From: Branchiostoma floridae
Lineage: Eukaryota; Chordata; Leptocardii; Amphioxiformes; Branchiostomatidae
NCBI RefSeq assembly: GCF_000003815.2
Contig: NC_049980.1
Location: 15,054,932 to 15,118,931, forward strand
Reading direction: 5' to 3'
Length of the DNA: 64,000 nt
In this document: positions 46,594-57,639 of the stretch, piece by piece
Position numbering within the stretch: the first letter of the stretch is position 1
Layout of the letters: each line of letters begins with the position of its first letter
Translations under genes and position numbers: made by a program
Notes under the pieces: generated by a model
Told to the model about the DNA's origin: nothing
The model's input: the letters and a program-made list of their open reading frames with translations, nothing else
The model's database searches: none

Positions 46594-47369
46594 TCTTGCT
46601 CCGACAACTTATCATACATATATATACATACTTTCTTTCTAACGCCACAGTTTAGTCTAGAGGGATTTTTCTAATTAGGCTATGTTGATTTGATTATATG
46701 GATGACATCCGCGCTCGCACCGATTTTCGGCCGTTTCCGAAAAAAAAAAGTTTTCGACCACACAATAAATTGTGCAAAGCAGCTGTAAAATGAGCACAAA
46801 TGTTCCGTAGATTGAAAAAGAAAGTATCAGAAAACAGATAACTTAAATCATAGTCTAATGCCATAGAATGCCAAAATAAATCTAAAGTCAAAGAATAATG
46901 TGAAAGGACAGAAAGAAAAAAATCTACTGTTGGTAGGGGGAGGTACCAGTACAGAAAACCCAGGTCCCGTTCAGGTCCAGAGGATCATTTTCAGGTCCGG
47001 ATCTGAACCTGGACCTTATGGTAATTGGTCAGTTTTGCTACAAATGAATCTGTTTGGTGGATTATTGAACTCCCACTGGCATTTAAAAATCCCATCTCCA
47101 AGTAATAAAGGCTAACTGTCTCTGTACCTTTGACTGTAGAAATTTGGTACAATTGACTATAAACTCTGCTTGACTCCCTCTTGTTGTCTTCTTGGCCCCC
47201 GGTAAGACCCCAAATGCCTGCCGACATAGTGTGTCCATTTTGTAATTGGCGAAACCTGTTCCTCTGATTATTTCCAGGTCTGTTTTTTTTCGGATTGGTC
47301 CAAGAAGAAAAAAAATGTCTTGCACCCGTATAATGTACCGGTCCCTACACCTAACTGTTGGTATACCAT

Positions 47370-47520
47370 ACTATGTGTGCTTAGTCCTATGTTCAACCTT
47401 CCTGGCCACTTTGATTTCATACTGGAGGCAACTTTTGTTTTTGGCCAAACTTTTTTTTTATTCGCTCGCTCGCATCAGTTTTGGAGTTCCCAGAGGATGT
47501 CATCAAATCAACATGGCGTT
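47370..47520 (+). repeat. Dispersed repeat fragment related to 22840-23000
   Basis: Contains GGCCACTTTGATTTCATACT, GGAGGCAACTT and TTTTGGAGTTCCCAGAGGAT, which align with the opposite strand of 22840-23000. It ends GTCATCAAATCAAC. Confidence 0.5.
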
Positions 47521-48649
47521 ATATGAAAGAATGAGTTAATGCTATGTATACGTGCTTTTATAGTTGGTGTCTTATATTGGGCTTCAAATAACCCAATAAA
47601 TGTTCCCCCTAAAAGACAAACGCCGTTGTAATGAATCAAACAGGTGTCTATTTACACATCTCATGGTCCTATTCATCCTTGCAATCAAAACATGTCACAT
47701 TAAACAATTAGTTCAGAAGACTCCTATCAATAGGTTTCTACATTACCTTTACACGTGAGGAGCACAGTAGATGTTTTAACGATTATTATTATCAATCATA
47801 GATCACAGCATAACAGAAAAAGAAATAATGCTGCTGTCAATCACTTAGTGGAAATGGCTTCCTGTGCCACACGTGCACGTGCACGGGGTGCACCGTGAAT
47901 AATTCAGAAAGCCATATGGATGTCATCTTCTGTAGACTACGGGCCAAATCTAAAGAGGGAGCTCGATAAAACAGAACAAAATGCGTGATTTTACAATTTG
48001 TTCAAAATAGTCCAGCCATACACGATGTAGGAAGACCAGTAGTGACAAAACATGATGTTACAGCCACAAAATCTCTTGTTGGTGCATTCAGGAAGTGCAT
48101 AAAGTGAAAACTAGTGCGGCAGCTCAGTATCATTTACTAACCGCGCTGGTATCACTTCTACAACTTCAGGCCATTACGTGTCCTACTTTCCTGTTTTCGG
48201 TATTATTATTTTTTTCGAAATCAGGATAAAAACGTAGATATAATCCATGAAGTCTACTTGCTGTGGCCCAAAGAAGCAATTTCTGCGCCTGTCACCAGCT
48301 GATTAACCTTACACGGAACAGATGGGTCTGCACACTCTTCAGCTTCAAGCTTGCACCACACGCGGAGCTTTCCCTCAATATTTGTCTCCTGTTACCATGG
48401 CTACAGTACAAGGATTTAATCAAGTTTTCCTTCATATGTTTAGAAACATTAGAACGGGATGGCGGCAATTTGTACTCCACTTGTCGATCACTTTTCTGTC
48501 ATCATTTACCACAGTGTGCCGATGCAGGTACAGAGAAACGGCTGACTGAAATTGAGGTGCCTGGGATGTTTCTTCAGAAAATCATCCACATACAGGGTAC
48601 TGTGCGTAGGTGATTCGAAGCACAAGGAAGAATTGGAGACGAAAGCGAG

Positions 48650-50458
48650 ATGGGCTTCGGGATGGAGAAACACCTTCGCAGTTTTGCCTCCAGCGTGTTC
48701 CTGGTGGCTGTGTTGGTGGGTGTGATGACCGTGGCTACAGGAGGCAGCGTGGCGGAACGGGTGGTTCTGACTGCGGACAACTTACACCGACTACGGATTC
48801 CGGGACATGGGATAAGGCGCCTGGTCTTCCATCGACAAGACATCGTGGACATCGAGGTCGGCACGTTCAACACGTGGTTTACAGTCTACAAACTCGACAT
48901 GTCGATGAACAAACTGACAAACCTTAGACCTGGTGTTTTCAAAGGGCTACCGTTTTTGGTGAGTTTATTCCTTCAGAACAATCTTTTGACTGCCGTGAAT
49001 TCGGAAGTATATTTCCATATCACATCACTCCAAGTACTGTCTTTAAATAAAAATAGAATTTCACAAGTATCAGAGAATGCCTTTATTGGGCTTCCGAAAC
49101 TGAAAGTTCTTGATATTTCTTACAATCGGCTTAAGACGTTTCCCCTCGGGGCTGTGTCGAACATTGATAGCCTGATGCTGAGGTCAGTAAAACTGAACAT
49201 GAATGGAATCAGCACTATTCCAACAGAACTGCCAAGGATACATAGCAAAGCAAGGTATCAATTAGCGGGAAATCCTCTCCGATGTGACGACAACCTGTAC
49301 CTACTACAGGACGCCGTAACTGTAGTGGACATCAACAACACACGGTACACCCAGTTCCAACAGTGCCAGGTGTATAGAGGATGTTATAAGTGTACACAGG
49401 GTGGATTCTATCATCAGCAATGGTGCAAGCAGCTCACAAAGAACCCTATCATTGAGTCTCCACTAACGATCTTCTATGAGGAAGGGACTGATGTCAATCT
49501 CCCTTCAAGTGGGATCAGACACGGAACTCGGTCGCGGTGGTTAACGCCGCGAGTAAACACGTTAGTACGTGATGAAGGGCTGTTCTCAGTGATAGCGAAC
49601 ATGTCCGGTACCCAGGGCGGGGTCTACCGCCAGCAGACCCGTATCAGGGACTGGGCACTAGGACTCGGCAACATCCAGTATCATCATTGGGTCGACACTC
49701 TCCTTTGTACAAAATCGCCCTCGGCAACTTTTAATCCTACTATGAATGCCGTGGCCAAGACGACGCAGAATTACGAGTTTTCGACGTTGACCCCCGACTT
49801 GCCTCAGTCTGCAAATCTGACAGAAGGTGTCCGAGTTATCTATAGAATATACAGATACTTTGTGGAGCACATAACCACCAACTCCGTGTCAGTGCACTGG
49901 ATGCGCAAAATGGAACCCTCCTGCCCGGATTCTTTTTTGGAGGTCAGGATTACGTCTGACGAGCTACAACAACAGCATGTGATTTCGGCGGGAGTGGACA
50001 TCTACAATGCGACTAGTCTTAAGCCTTCGACTATGTACAAAATCTGTGCTGTATCTTTCTTTTCGAGAAGCTGCTCGGAAATGAAGAAGGAAAACGACTT
50101 AGGGTGTACAACGTTCAGGACAAATGATCCTTACAAGCCAAGCCAGAGTAGCACGGAATACAGCGGTTACGTAATTATAACCGTAGCTGTGTTGTCATCT
50201 CTGGCGGTAGTTGGACTTGTTTGCCGGTACTGTACATGTAGGAAGATTCATTCGGTGGGCAAGTGTTGTCAATTGTTGTTGCGTCCCGATGACGCTACAG
50301 AAAGAGGTGTGTACTCTGTGTCTGATCTGGTATCTGTTTACCATGTCTATGCCACCATTCCTGACCATTTGGTGAGTCCCTCCCCTCCAGCGCCACTAGA
50401 CCCTTTCGTCAACCATGATTATTGCACAATCCCTGATGACGTCGCCAGTCTACAGTAA
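48650..50458 (+). CDS. Intronless LRR / Ig-like / FN3 single-pass membrane receptor, 602 aa
   Basis: Signal peptide at about 5-35 (SSVFLVAVLVGVMTVATGG). Leucine-rich repeats at about 55-195 (for example LVSLFLQNNLLTAV, LQVLSLNKNRISQV, LKVLDISYNRLKTF) are capped by NPLRCDDNLYLL with further cysteines to 259. Residues 268-355 resemble an Ig domain that has lost both disulfide cysteines (DVNLP and GGVYRQQT where C would be expected). An FN3-like module follows at about 404-490, then a membrane span at 507-525 (YVIITVAVLSSLAVVGLV). The cytoplasmic tail of about 75 residues carries YATIPD (567) and YCTIPD (591). The architecture is that of LRR-Ig-FN3 adhesion or immune-type receptors, abundant and often intronless in amphioxus. 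The start could also be the Met at residue 5. Ligand unknown. Confidence 0.85.
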   Translation: MGFGMEKHLRSFASSVFLVAVLVGVMTVATGGSVAERVVLTADNLHRLRIPGHGIRRLVFHRQDIVDIEVGTFNTWFTVYKLDMSMNKLTNLRPGVFKGLPFLVSLFLQNNLLTAVNSEVYFHITSLQVLSLNKNRISQVSENAFIGLPKLKVLDISYNRLKTFPLGAVSNIDSLMLRSVKLNMNGISTIPTELPRIHSKARYQLAGNPLRCDDNLYLLQDAVTVVDINNTRYTQFQQCQVYRGCYKCTQGGFYHQQWCKQLTKNPIIESPLTIFYEEGTDVNLPSSGIRHGTRSRWLTPRVNTLVRDEGLFSVIANMSGTQGGVYRQQTRIRDWALGLGNIQYHHWVDTLLCTKSPSATFNPTMNAVAKTTQNYEFSTLTPDLPQSANLTEGVRVIYRIYRYFVEHITTNSVSVHWMRKMEPSCPDSFLEVRITSDELQQQHVISAGVDIYNATSLKPSTMYKICAVSFFSRSCSEMKKENDLGCTTFRTNDPYKPSQSSTEYSGYVIITVAVLSSLAVVGLVCRYCTCRKIHSVGKCCQLLLRPDDATERGVYSVSDLVSVYHVYATIPDHLVSPSPPAPLDPFVNHDYCTIPDDVASLQ

Positions 50459-50480
50459 CCCCCAGCGTGAACGTGAAGAC

Positions 50481-50486
50481 AATAAA
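50481..50486 (+). terminator. Poly(A) signal of the LRR receptor gene
   Basis: AATAAA lies 22 nt after the stop codon. If used, the 3' UTR would be very short. Confidence 0.45.
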
Positions 50487-51593
50487 AGTCACACCGGTTA
50501 CACGTGGCATATTAAATGAGATGGGACTTCAATTCCATTAGCAGAGACATAGTGAATAACAATGAGGTTCTTTGCAACAGGCGTTACAACAGTGGACGTT
50601 TCTATGACTATTCATCACCTGTCTCGGAGCAATTATTACCGACTGTACTTCGAACTGCAGCTAGGTGTCGCTGCTGAAGTATGAACAGTTGAGGTCCCTT
50701 GAACTATGACTGTACTGAATCTACATCACCCCACCGCCGTCATCACTATTCATGGCTGGAAAGGATATTCAACATTGTGCTGACATTATATGCACGGATG
50801 AGCTCGAGAGACATGCAGCGTCCGACAAACCCAAAACATCCATGCAGCTGACACTTACCCCACTCCCACCCATGTCCCGGAAAGAATAGTGAGATAGACA
50901 TACTGCACGGATAGCATTTCTGCATGGATACTCAATTCAAAAATGGAAAAGGAACGATATGAACAAATTATCACAATGTACATGTATGAGAAGAGGTAAC
51001 GTGCGGGAATTAATCATAACGTTGCATGTATGGAGACCTGGTGAGACAAAATTACATATGCACTACAACATGCGCTGACAAGAGACTTGATTCGTTTTCA
51101 AAATTCAAAGATGTAAGGTTTTATGCTTAGGATATGTCAAGTATGCTAGAAGACTTGATCCTACGGAGTTACCTGTTAGTCCAACTGCTGCCTTATGGAT
51201 CCATGTAAATAGACGTGCCACTGCACATTCTAGCAAAAGCCTCTTGGAGCTGCCCGATGGCACACAAAGTTTTGCCAGCACGCTAAGTTCTACGGCGTGT
51301 CTGCGTACTCCAAAATTCGTCGGATTCCCTACAAGTTCGTACGGAGGCGGTACTAACCACTTACGGATCCCAAAAGATTGCCCACCTTTTGGCACGTAGA
51401 CAGCATGTATTTGCATGTGCGGCGGGTTGTGCCCTTAGCTTTAATGACACATTGTGCAATCATCAATTTTCCATCAGTTTCTTCACTACTGAAATTCAGA
51501 AGGCGTGGTGATCTTGCATTTCTTTTCAATTATTGTAGCTTTCAGGTGAATAACATATTTAACTGTTACATACTAATGTATATGTACCATCAG

Positions 51594-51640
51594 CATGAGG
51601 ATGGGACTAGGTAAGGTAAGATAAGGTAAGGTAAGGTACC
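51594..51640 (+). repeat. (AAGGT)n repeat with shared leader, copy 1
   Basis: GCATGAGGATGGGACTAGG precedes (TAAGG)n. The same leader plus AAGGT repeat recurs at 55205-55242. Confidence 0.6.
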
Positions 51641-54225
51641 ATAAATTTTAAATTGTTTGATTTAGTTTCTACGTCTTATGGCTTGGCAAGTTTGGCAGAT
51701 GATATCAAATTGCCCACTATTTGATGTTTTAAAACCTTCGTTTCAATAAAATGAAGTGTTGTTGCATTGATGTAAGTGCAAGTGCAGTCTCTGGGTTGTT
51801 GGTCTTGAAAGATAGATCAGAAAACTAAGACAGGAGTCGGGAGTTGCAGTGTACTCATCTAGCAGTGTCATGTGTTCAGGTAACGATCTACCAATGGCTC
51901 TAGATCTCTTGCTTTTATTTTCTGGTCTGACTAAAATGTATCAACACATGCCTGCCCTATAGAACATCATTTCGACATTCCACTGTTGTTCATTTTGACT
52001 AGGCAGGGGCTATTGACATTTTATTAACAGTTGCCGGGCCTCCCAAATGTACCGTTTAAGCGTTTTCGGGATCCCCCATACAGACTCTCTTCTAGTGTGT
52101 ACCAAAGGAACTACGTCATGATATGTGGACTGGCTGCCTTTTGATTTATATTCCAGTCGATCCGACACTTTACTATTGGAACACGTTTTACACAGACCAA
52201 AGATAGCCGTGTGAAAGATTTGTGGCTGGGAAAATACTGTCCCTTTAACTTCATATGGAATATTTCCTAACGTGCATTTGATCTTCTGTTTCCAATAAAG
52301 TCCCACTGGTAACTGAATACCGAAGTCGCTTATCCAGAGACCAGGTTGTTTTCGTCCCCCTGTAGATACTGGTCACTAACGTTTGTTTAGTCAACTGTTG
52401 ACGTGAAACTGTGAATGGCGGATTCGTGCCACAGTTGACAAGGAGCAGAGTGTTGGGTAGACCGAGCGCCCGCGGTAATTCAGGTGTTTACCTTCTATTC
52501 CAAGGAGAGAAAACAAATGTAAATATTTCTGGATCACTTTTCTTCATTCATCTTTCCACGGGAGACAACTGTTTTCATTTCACACATTCTCTGGAAAAGT
52601 AGGATAACAGCTGAGACTACCTCAGATAAGGACGCGATGATAGCCTTGATAAGGATCACCTAGTATAAATTTCAATGTGATGCACTCCAGGTCGTGCTGA
52701 TGACGGTAACCTAGACTCCAAGACACTGACATTTCTGCCCTGCATGGCTTTTTGGGTATTGTGCTATTATGGGTTTGTTTGTTTCGCATAAACGACAAAC
52801 CGCCTTAAAGCACAACATTTATGAAGCTATGTAAGATCAGGGCCCAGCCGCCCAGGCCACCTGACGCTCATTTAGGTATTGTGTTTATTTCGTGGAGAAA
52901 ATACTGCTAGGACATTGTCTATTCGCGACCTTGATTTGAGAAAAAGGGATATCTATCGGCCTAACTTAATAGCCTTCAATACCAAGTCTCTGGCTTGTGT
53001 CTAGTTTATTTTACGGACACCATTAGCGTAGTCTTCCATCAGGCGCTGAAGAGAAGGTCAAGCGGCCGTTCTGATTACAGTTTGCACAGAGAATTCCGAC
53101 TAACCACCGCAATGGCACTATTGGTGTCCCTGTCACAGTAAAACTGTTTGCCTTGATTCCATAACGGGAACTTCTCGGTCGGCTATGTGTCATGGCTCCT
53201 GTCAGGACCGTTTCCTCCTGTACACTGTTGATTTAGGACAAACAACCTCATCTAAAGCTACACCGAGATAGTGCACCAGACGGAGAGATAATTAGATCGT
53301 AACAGACTTCATCACATATCTATTAAGACTAGGAGGAGCTCCTTCTGCGACAAATATCCTTGAGTAAGATGCTCAGTATCGCCAGACTGCTGAAGAGCCA
53401 TGAGTGAGAGATGGGGAGAATTATGGCGATTCTGACACAGTGGAGGGAGTGTGTCCTGTTTCTGTCAAGTGTGTGAGGGGTTGCACCCTAGTCGTGCTGG
53501 TGTGTGAGCATCACAACGTCCCTGGGGCTACGCCGGACTGCAGGACCAGCACACGCGCCACACATTTTCTTCTGTTTCCCGAGCGGAAAGCAAGGTAAGT
53601 AGTGGGCGTTACTCTCAACGTTTTAAACTTAAAATTTGTCTGGACCAAAGTAAATCTGTTTGCTTGTGTCTAAAGATCGACGAATGATAGGTGCGCAAAG
53701 ATTTACCCGTGAATGTTTCGTAGCGAGTGTTGACTACTAATCCGGCCTGGAAGGGAAGATATAGTTGGGCCTGGCTGTTACAGATGCACCGAGAAAACGG
53801 GAAACATGAAGGACGTACCCAGTACAGTTTTTAAAGTGATTGTCATTTCGACGATTTGCAACAGCTTACTCATTGCGATCATGAGGCATGCCTCTGCAAT
53901 TGTCACCAAACCGACAGGGGGATGAACATTCCGGAACATTCCAACATTCCCACGGCGCGTATGGGATCAGGTGGACGACTTCACATGTCAACTCCAGTAT
54001 ATCACCATTACAAAGGCTGGTGTCGGCTTAATTATTAATCTCCAAGCAGAGGTTTGGCTCTGCAGCTAGTTTCTTTTCGACGTCTTTCAGGCGTTTCTGT
54101 CAGACTTGGCTGGTGGACGAAAAGAAAACCTGACAAGACAGAAAGCCCGACAAAATGACCTACAAAGTTGTCGAACACAGTTCAGAGCCTACTCTCTGTT
54201 TGGAGAGTAACGTTAAAGTTTGACC

Positions 54226-54253
54226 GACCAACAAACAAACAAACAAACAAACA
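54226..54253. repeat. (ACAA)n microsatellite
   Basis: About six uninterrupted CAAA/ACAA units. Confidence 0.85.
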
Positions 54254-55204
54254 GAAAACAAGAAGAACACGAACAGGAGCAACGACAAATATCTGTCGTC
54301 TTTTTTTGCCCTGGTATATGATGGTCCCTACACAGTTCTACTTTTTATGTCCCAAATCGACATGTAGGCCAAATTCTTGTCCATGAGCCGCTGGGAACCC
54401 TTTGTGGCTAAACAGATCATCGGTCGACGTGCAAATGACGGGGTCATACCACTCCTTACGATGTGACATGCCCTTTTACTGGTTCATTCAAAGACGGGGA
54501 TGCGCCAGGTGCCATATATCAAACAGGAGGAACTGTTTTTAATCATAAATGATGAAAATTTCAAACTTGTGACATTTGTAAGTTAGTTGAAGTTGTATAT
54601 CACCATGCATAAATTATGTAAATGTTATCACCCCCATACATACAGGTATGAGGTTACCGAACTGTAGTTTCCCCCTGCATCTGACTATTTCTTTACTAAC
54701 ACACAAAAACCAACTTAATCAGACATAAACACAATCCGGTCTCTGGTCGAACCTTACATCTGTTTGGAGATCAGTGGGAGCTACATGTACAGTATAATGA
54801 ATTGGGGGAAGGGCAGCCTAGATTGAAGCTGTTTGCCCTTGCTCTCAGAAGGACCTATGAATGGTTAATAATGGGCTTCTAAACCAACGTATAAACCCTG
54901 CTATTGTATACTCAAGGAGACTGGGCGAAATTTATTCCTTCAATTATTCATTTAATGTCCATCTATTATTCCTAGTGTCCCGCCTTTTAGCAATTGAACT
55001 GCTACGTGCTAAATGTTAGGAAGAAATGAGCAGCGAAACTAGATGATGCGACCGCGCTGCGATCGCTGAGCGACCAAAGAGTTCACGGATCACTCAAGGA
55101 ATGAATGAATGAATTTTGTAGATTCATAGATAGAGAACCAATTGTTTTACGTTTAGTGTATTTTGCTGTCTTTTCAAAGCATATTATAGAATCATAAACC
55201 ATAG

Positions 55205-55242
55205 GCATGAGGATTGAACTAGGTAAGGTAAGGTAAGGTAAA
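55205..55242 (+). repeat. (AAGGT)n repeat with shared leader, copy 2
   Basis: GCATGAGGATTGAACTAGG followed by GTAAGGTAAGGTAAGGTA, parallel to 51594-51640. Confidence 0.6.
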
Positions 55243-55336
55243 CCATACTCTACTTAAGAAAGAAAGGGTCACTCAAATCCAATTTTGGTCGCTGTACGGT
55301 CGCTCAGCGATTGTTGTCCAATGGAAAAGGGACCTA

Positions 55337-55532
55337 ACGCTTGTTTACCTTTAACAACGGGGTAACCTATATACGTTGTTTTAAAAAAACAGGGTATTTG
55401 CTGACGGGTAGTGGTTTCACATTGCAAATTTGCAATATTTTCAATATTTGAAAAAAAAACAGTTCGTCGACTTGACATCTCTGAGTACCCTAACAACGGA
55501 TATAGGTTACCCCGCGAAAGGTGAACAAGCGT
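55337..55532. mobile_element. 196-bp TA-flanked inverted-repeat MITE
   Basis: Imperfect terminal inverted repeats of about 42 bp: ACGCTTGTTTACCTTT, then GGGGTAACCTATAT at the left; ATATAGGTTACCCC, then AAAGGTGAACAAGCGT at the right. TA lies immediately outside both ends (55335-55336 and 55533-55534). It is non-coding. TA duplication suggests Tc1/mariner-superfamily mobilisation. Confidence 0.65.
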
Positions 55533-55542
55533 TAAACAAATT

Positions 55543-57453
55543 TGCTGTCCACGCACTTGGAACGGGTGATTCCGTACAATATAAGATACGTCGAGGAGTA
55601 CTCACGGTACCCTTAAGGGGAGAAAATGATGAATTTAATTTTCCTTACATCTCTGCTGCAGAATAGTACATTTTACTGTAAAGCACTAACTTCAAACCAT
55701 ATGTGGTCAATCAAGGTCATAGCATACTTTGTTTTTAAGGCGTTACATGCGAGATCCCGGCGTGTACTTACCCCGCAAGTTCTTACACCAACATGCCCAT
55801 TTGACTAATTTGTTTCTAATGGGTTTGTTGGCGGTCATCGCGGTCTGGTTTTGATCTCAGAGCAATACTGCGTGATCGCGCCAAATGGAGCGGTGTTTAG
55901 AAACACAGGAATGTTTTCATCGCTATTTCACTTAGCGCCCCAAGATCACAAGCAAACACTACCCTCAGTTTTATGGTCGAACCACGAAACGACTTTTATG
56001 AAATAATCGTGCAAATGTATGACGACCCACAATCGGTGTCGAATCTTGAGCGTGGGCACGAAATATAAGTCTGTTGAAACTTTGCAATCAGACGTCTGCT
56101 GTGTGCTAATGTCGACTATAGCAGGACAGAAGATTGATTCATTTGTTATTTGCTCGCTTTTAGCTGAACAAGCTTAGTTTTGTTGGTTTGTTTAGGTGTC
56201 GGCTTTAGTCGCCGTGTTATAAAGCTAGGGATCATCCATGATTATAGGAGTGTAACAGTGAGTGTATATATATGCTGGGCTTTCCCGTCGGGACTCTGTG
56301 CCTTTTTCCTTTTTTAAACCCTAGCATGTCCCAATAATGTTCTCCTGGGAAAGATACTTAACACATATGTCCTCATTCGACTCAGGTGAAAATTAGTACC
56401 TTGCATCGGTTATGGACGTCTTCTTGGATGGGACAGTATAGCCGGAGATCCCGTATTTGAGGAGAGTCACACCTAAAGCAAAAGCCCACCACACTTGTCG
56501 AAAAAAAACAGGCATTTATCCGGCCGGTGTGAGTGTATCAAACTTTACAGTCCGATCATATACAGCTTCTGCCTACAGTGCAAAATTTGGTTTGTTGTGT
56601 CTAAAGGTGGTTTTTGCCGGTTAGGAAAAATAAACAAACATACAAACAAACAAGACCTTCTATCCGTTGATGACTTCATCATTTTTACACCAGATGTAAC
56701 GTGTTAGAGGAGGGAGACAGTCAGGGGAATGTATTGAGCAGGAGATGCTTAATCCACAGATGGTCGGAAGAAACATAATTGTGGAAAGGAGAAACATGCA
56801 CACATCACGTCGTTACACCTCACAGTCTCATGTGGACTTAGTTTACTTAATAACTCCAAGTAAAAAATGTCTAAGCACATCAAATAGAGAACGTGACGAA
56901 CACTTATGTGATTGCCAACTTTCTCCCAGTTTTGGCAAAATAAGAATCAAGGATTCATCTTAATTATCCTCATCTAGGAAATATATGGAAGCGATGAAAA
57001 TGTAACGTACAAATTCACAGTACAACGTAACAACTTGATGGATCATTAGTAATAATGAACATTTGCGGATGCGCTCTCGGAGGTTGATTAAATATGAATA
57101 CAAGTGTGAACAGAAGGGATATAGACTGCTATAGGTTTCCAACATTCATTATTGCTAGGTCTAACCTCTTGTTTAAAGGCAATGGGTACTTGTGAAATGC
57201 CCCAGGTTTCCATCATATATTACAAGTCGGCTGTGTACCTGCGGTGGAAGTTATTGTAACTTCTCAGCACCCTTCTGCAAGCGGTTTGATAGGGGCGTCT
57301 TCTTGGGTGGGAACACGTGGTTACGAAACACGTGAAAACGATTTCAGGGGGATCGCCGAAAACAAACAAACACACATAACTATATGGAAAATTGCTAGCA
57401 TTTTATATCGAACACTGAAATTAAACTATAGGGACTCATCACTCAAAATTGTC
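55543..57453. other. Non-coding stretch
   Basis: No gene recognised. An AAACAAACATACAAACAAAC simple repeat lies at about 56630-56652. Confidence 0.4.
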
Positions 57454-57632
57454 GGACGAACTCCGTCGACCTTGTTCACAGAATGACCCTTCTATGTAGC
57501 CTGAGTATCATCCTCCGTAGTAACCGCTGGCTCACGAAGCGAAAGTCGTGAGCCAGCGGTGACTACGGAGGATGATACTCAGGCTACCTTCTATGACCCT
57601 TGTTCTGTGAACAAGGTCGACGGAGTTCGTCC
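57454..57632. mobile_element. Palindrome interrupted by a 91-bp foldback MITE
   Basis: Outer perfect 30-bp arms: GGACGAACTCC...CACAGAA (57454-57483) and its complement (57603-57632). Between them, CCTTCTAT occurs at 57488-57495 and 57587-57594, flanking a 91-bp foldback (57496-57586). Its arms, TAGCCTGAGTATCATCCTCC onward, pair almost perfectly around a 10-nt loop, AAGCGAAAGT. Removing the inner element plus one copy of the 8-mer restores a simple outer hairpin, which gives the order of events. The 8-bp duplication fits hAT-type transposition. Confidence 0.75.
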
Positions 57633-57639
57633 AAACATT

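Larger units (their letters stand above)
44876..48649. other. Intergenic region with assembly gap
   Basis: No gene seen. It contains a MITE-family fragment (about 45225-45384), the N gap, a CCAAT/GC-rich patch, copy 2 of the tiny palindrome, and repeat-like sequence from about 46640 to 47530 (AGGTCCAGAGG / GGTCCGGATC motifs and the patch shared with 22840). Overlapping E-box cores (ACGTGCACGTGC) occur near 47870. Confidence 0.4.
50487..55200. other. Gene-poor stretch
   Basis: No gene recognised. A strong donor (GCAAGGTAAGT at 53590-53600) follows an open stretch from 53404, but no coherent protein emerges. Simple repeats are listed separately. Confidence 0.4.

Noticed and set aside
53404..53600. 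Possible first exon with a strong GTAAGT donor
   Set aside because: The frame is not supported by a convincing start or any recognisable protein, and no downstream exon could be joined; at most an untranslated exon.
57244..57486. 80-codon frame ending in the palindrome
   Set aside because: The C-terminal part is the outer palindrome arm and the rest has no splice or domain support.
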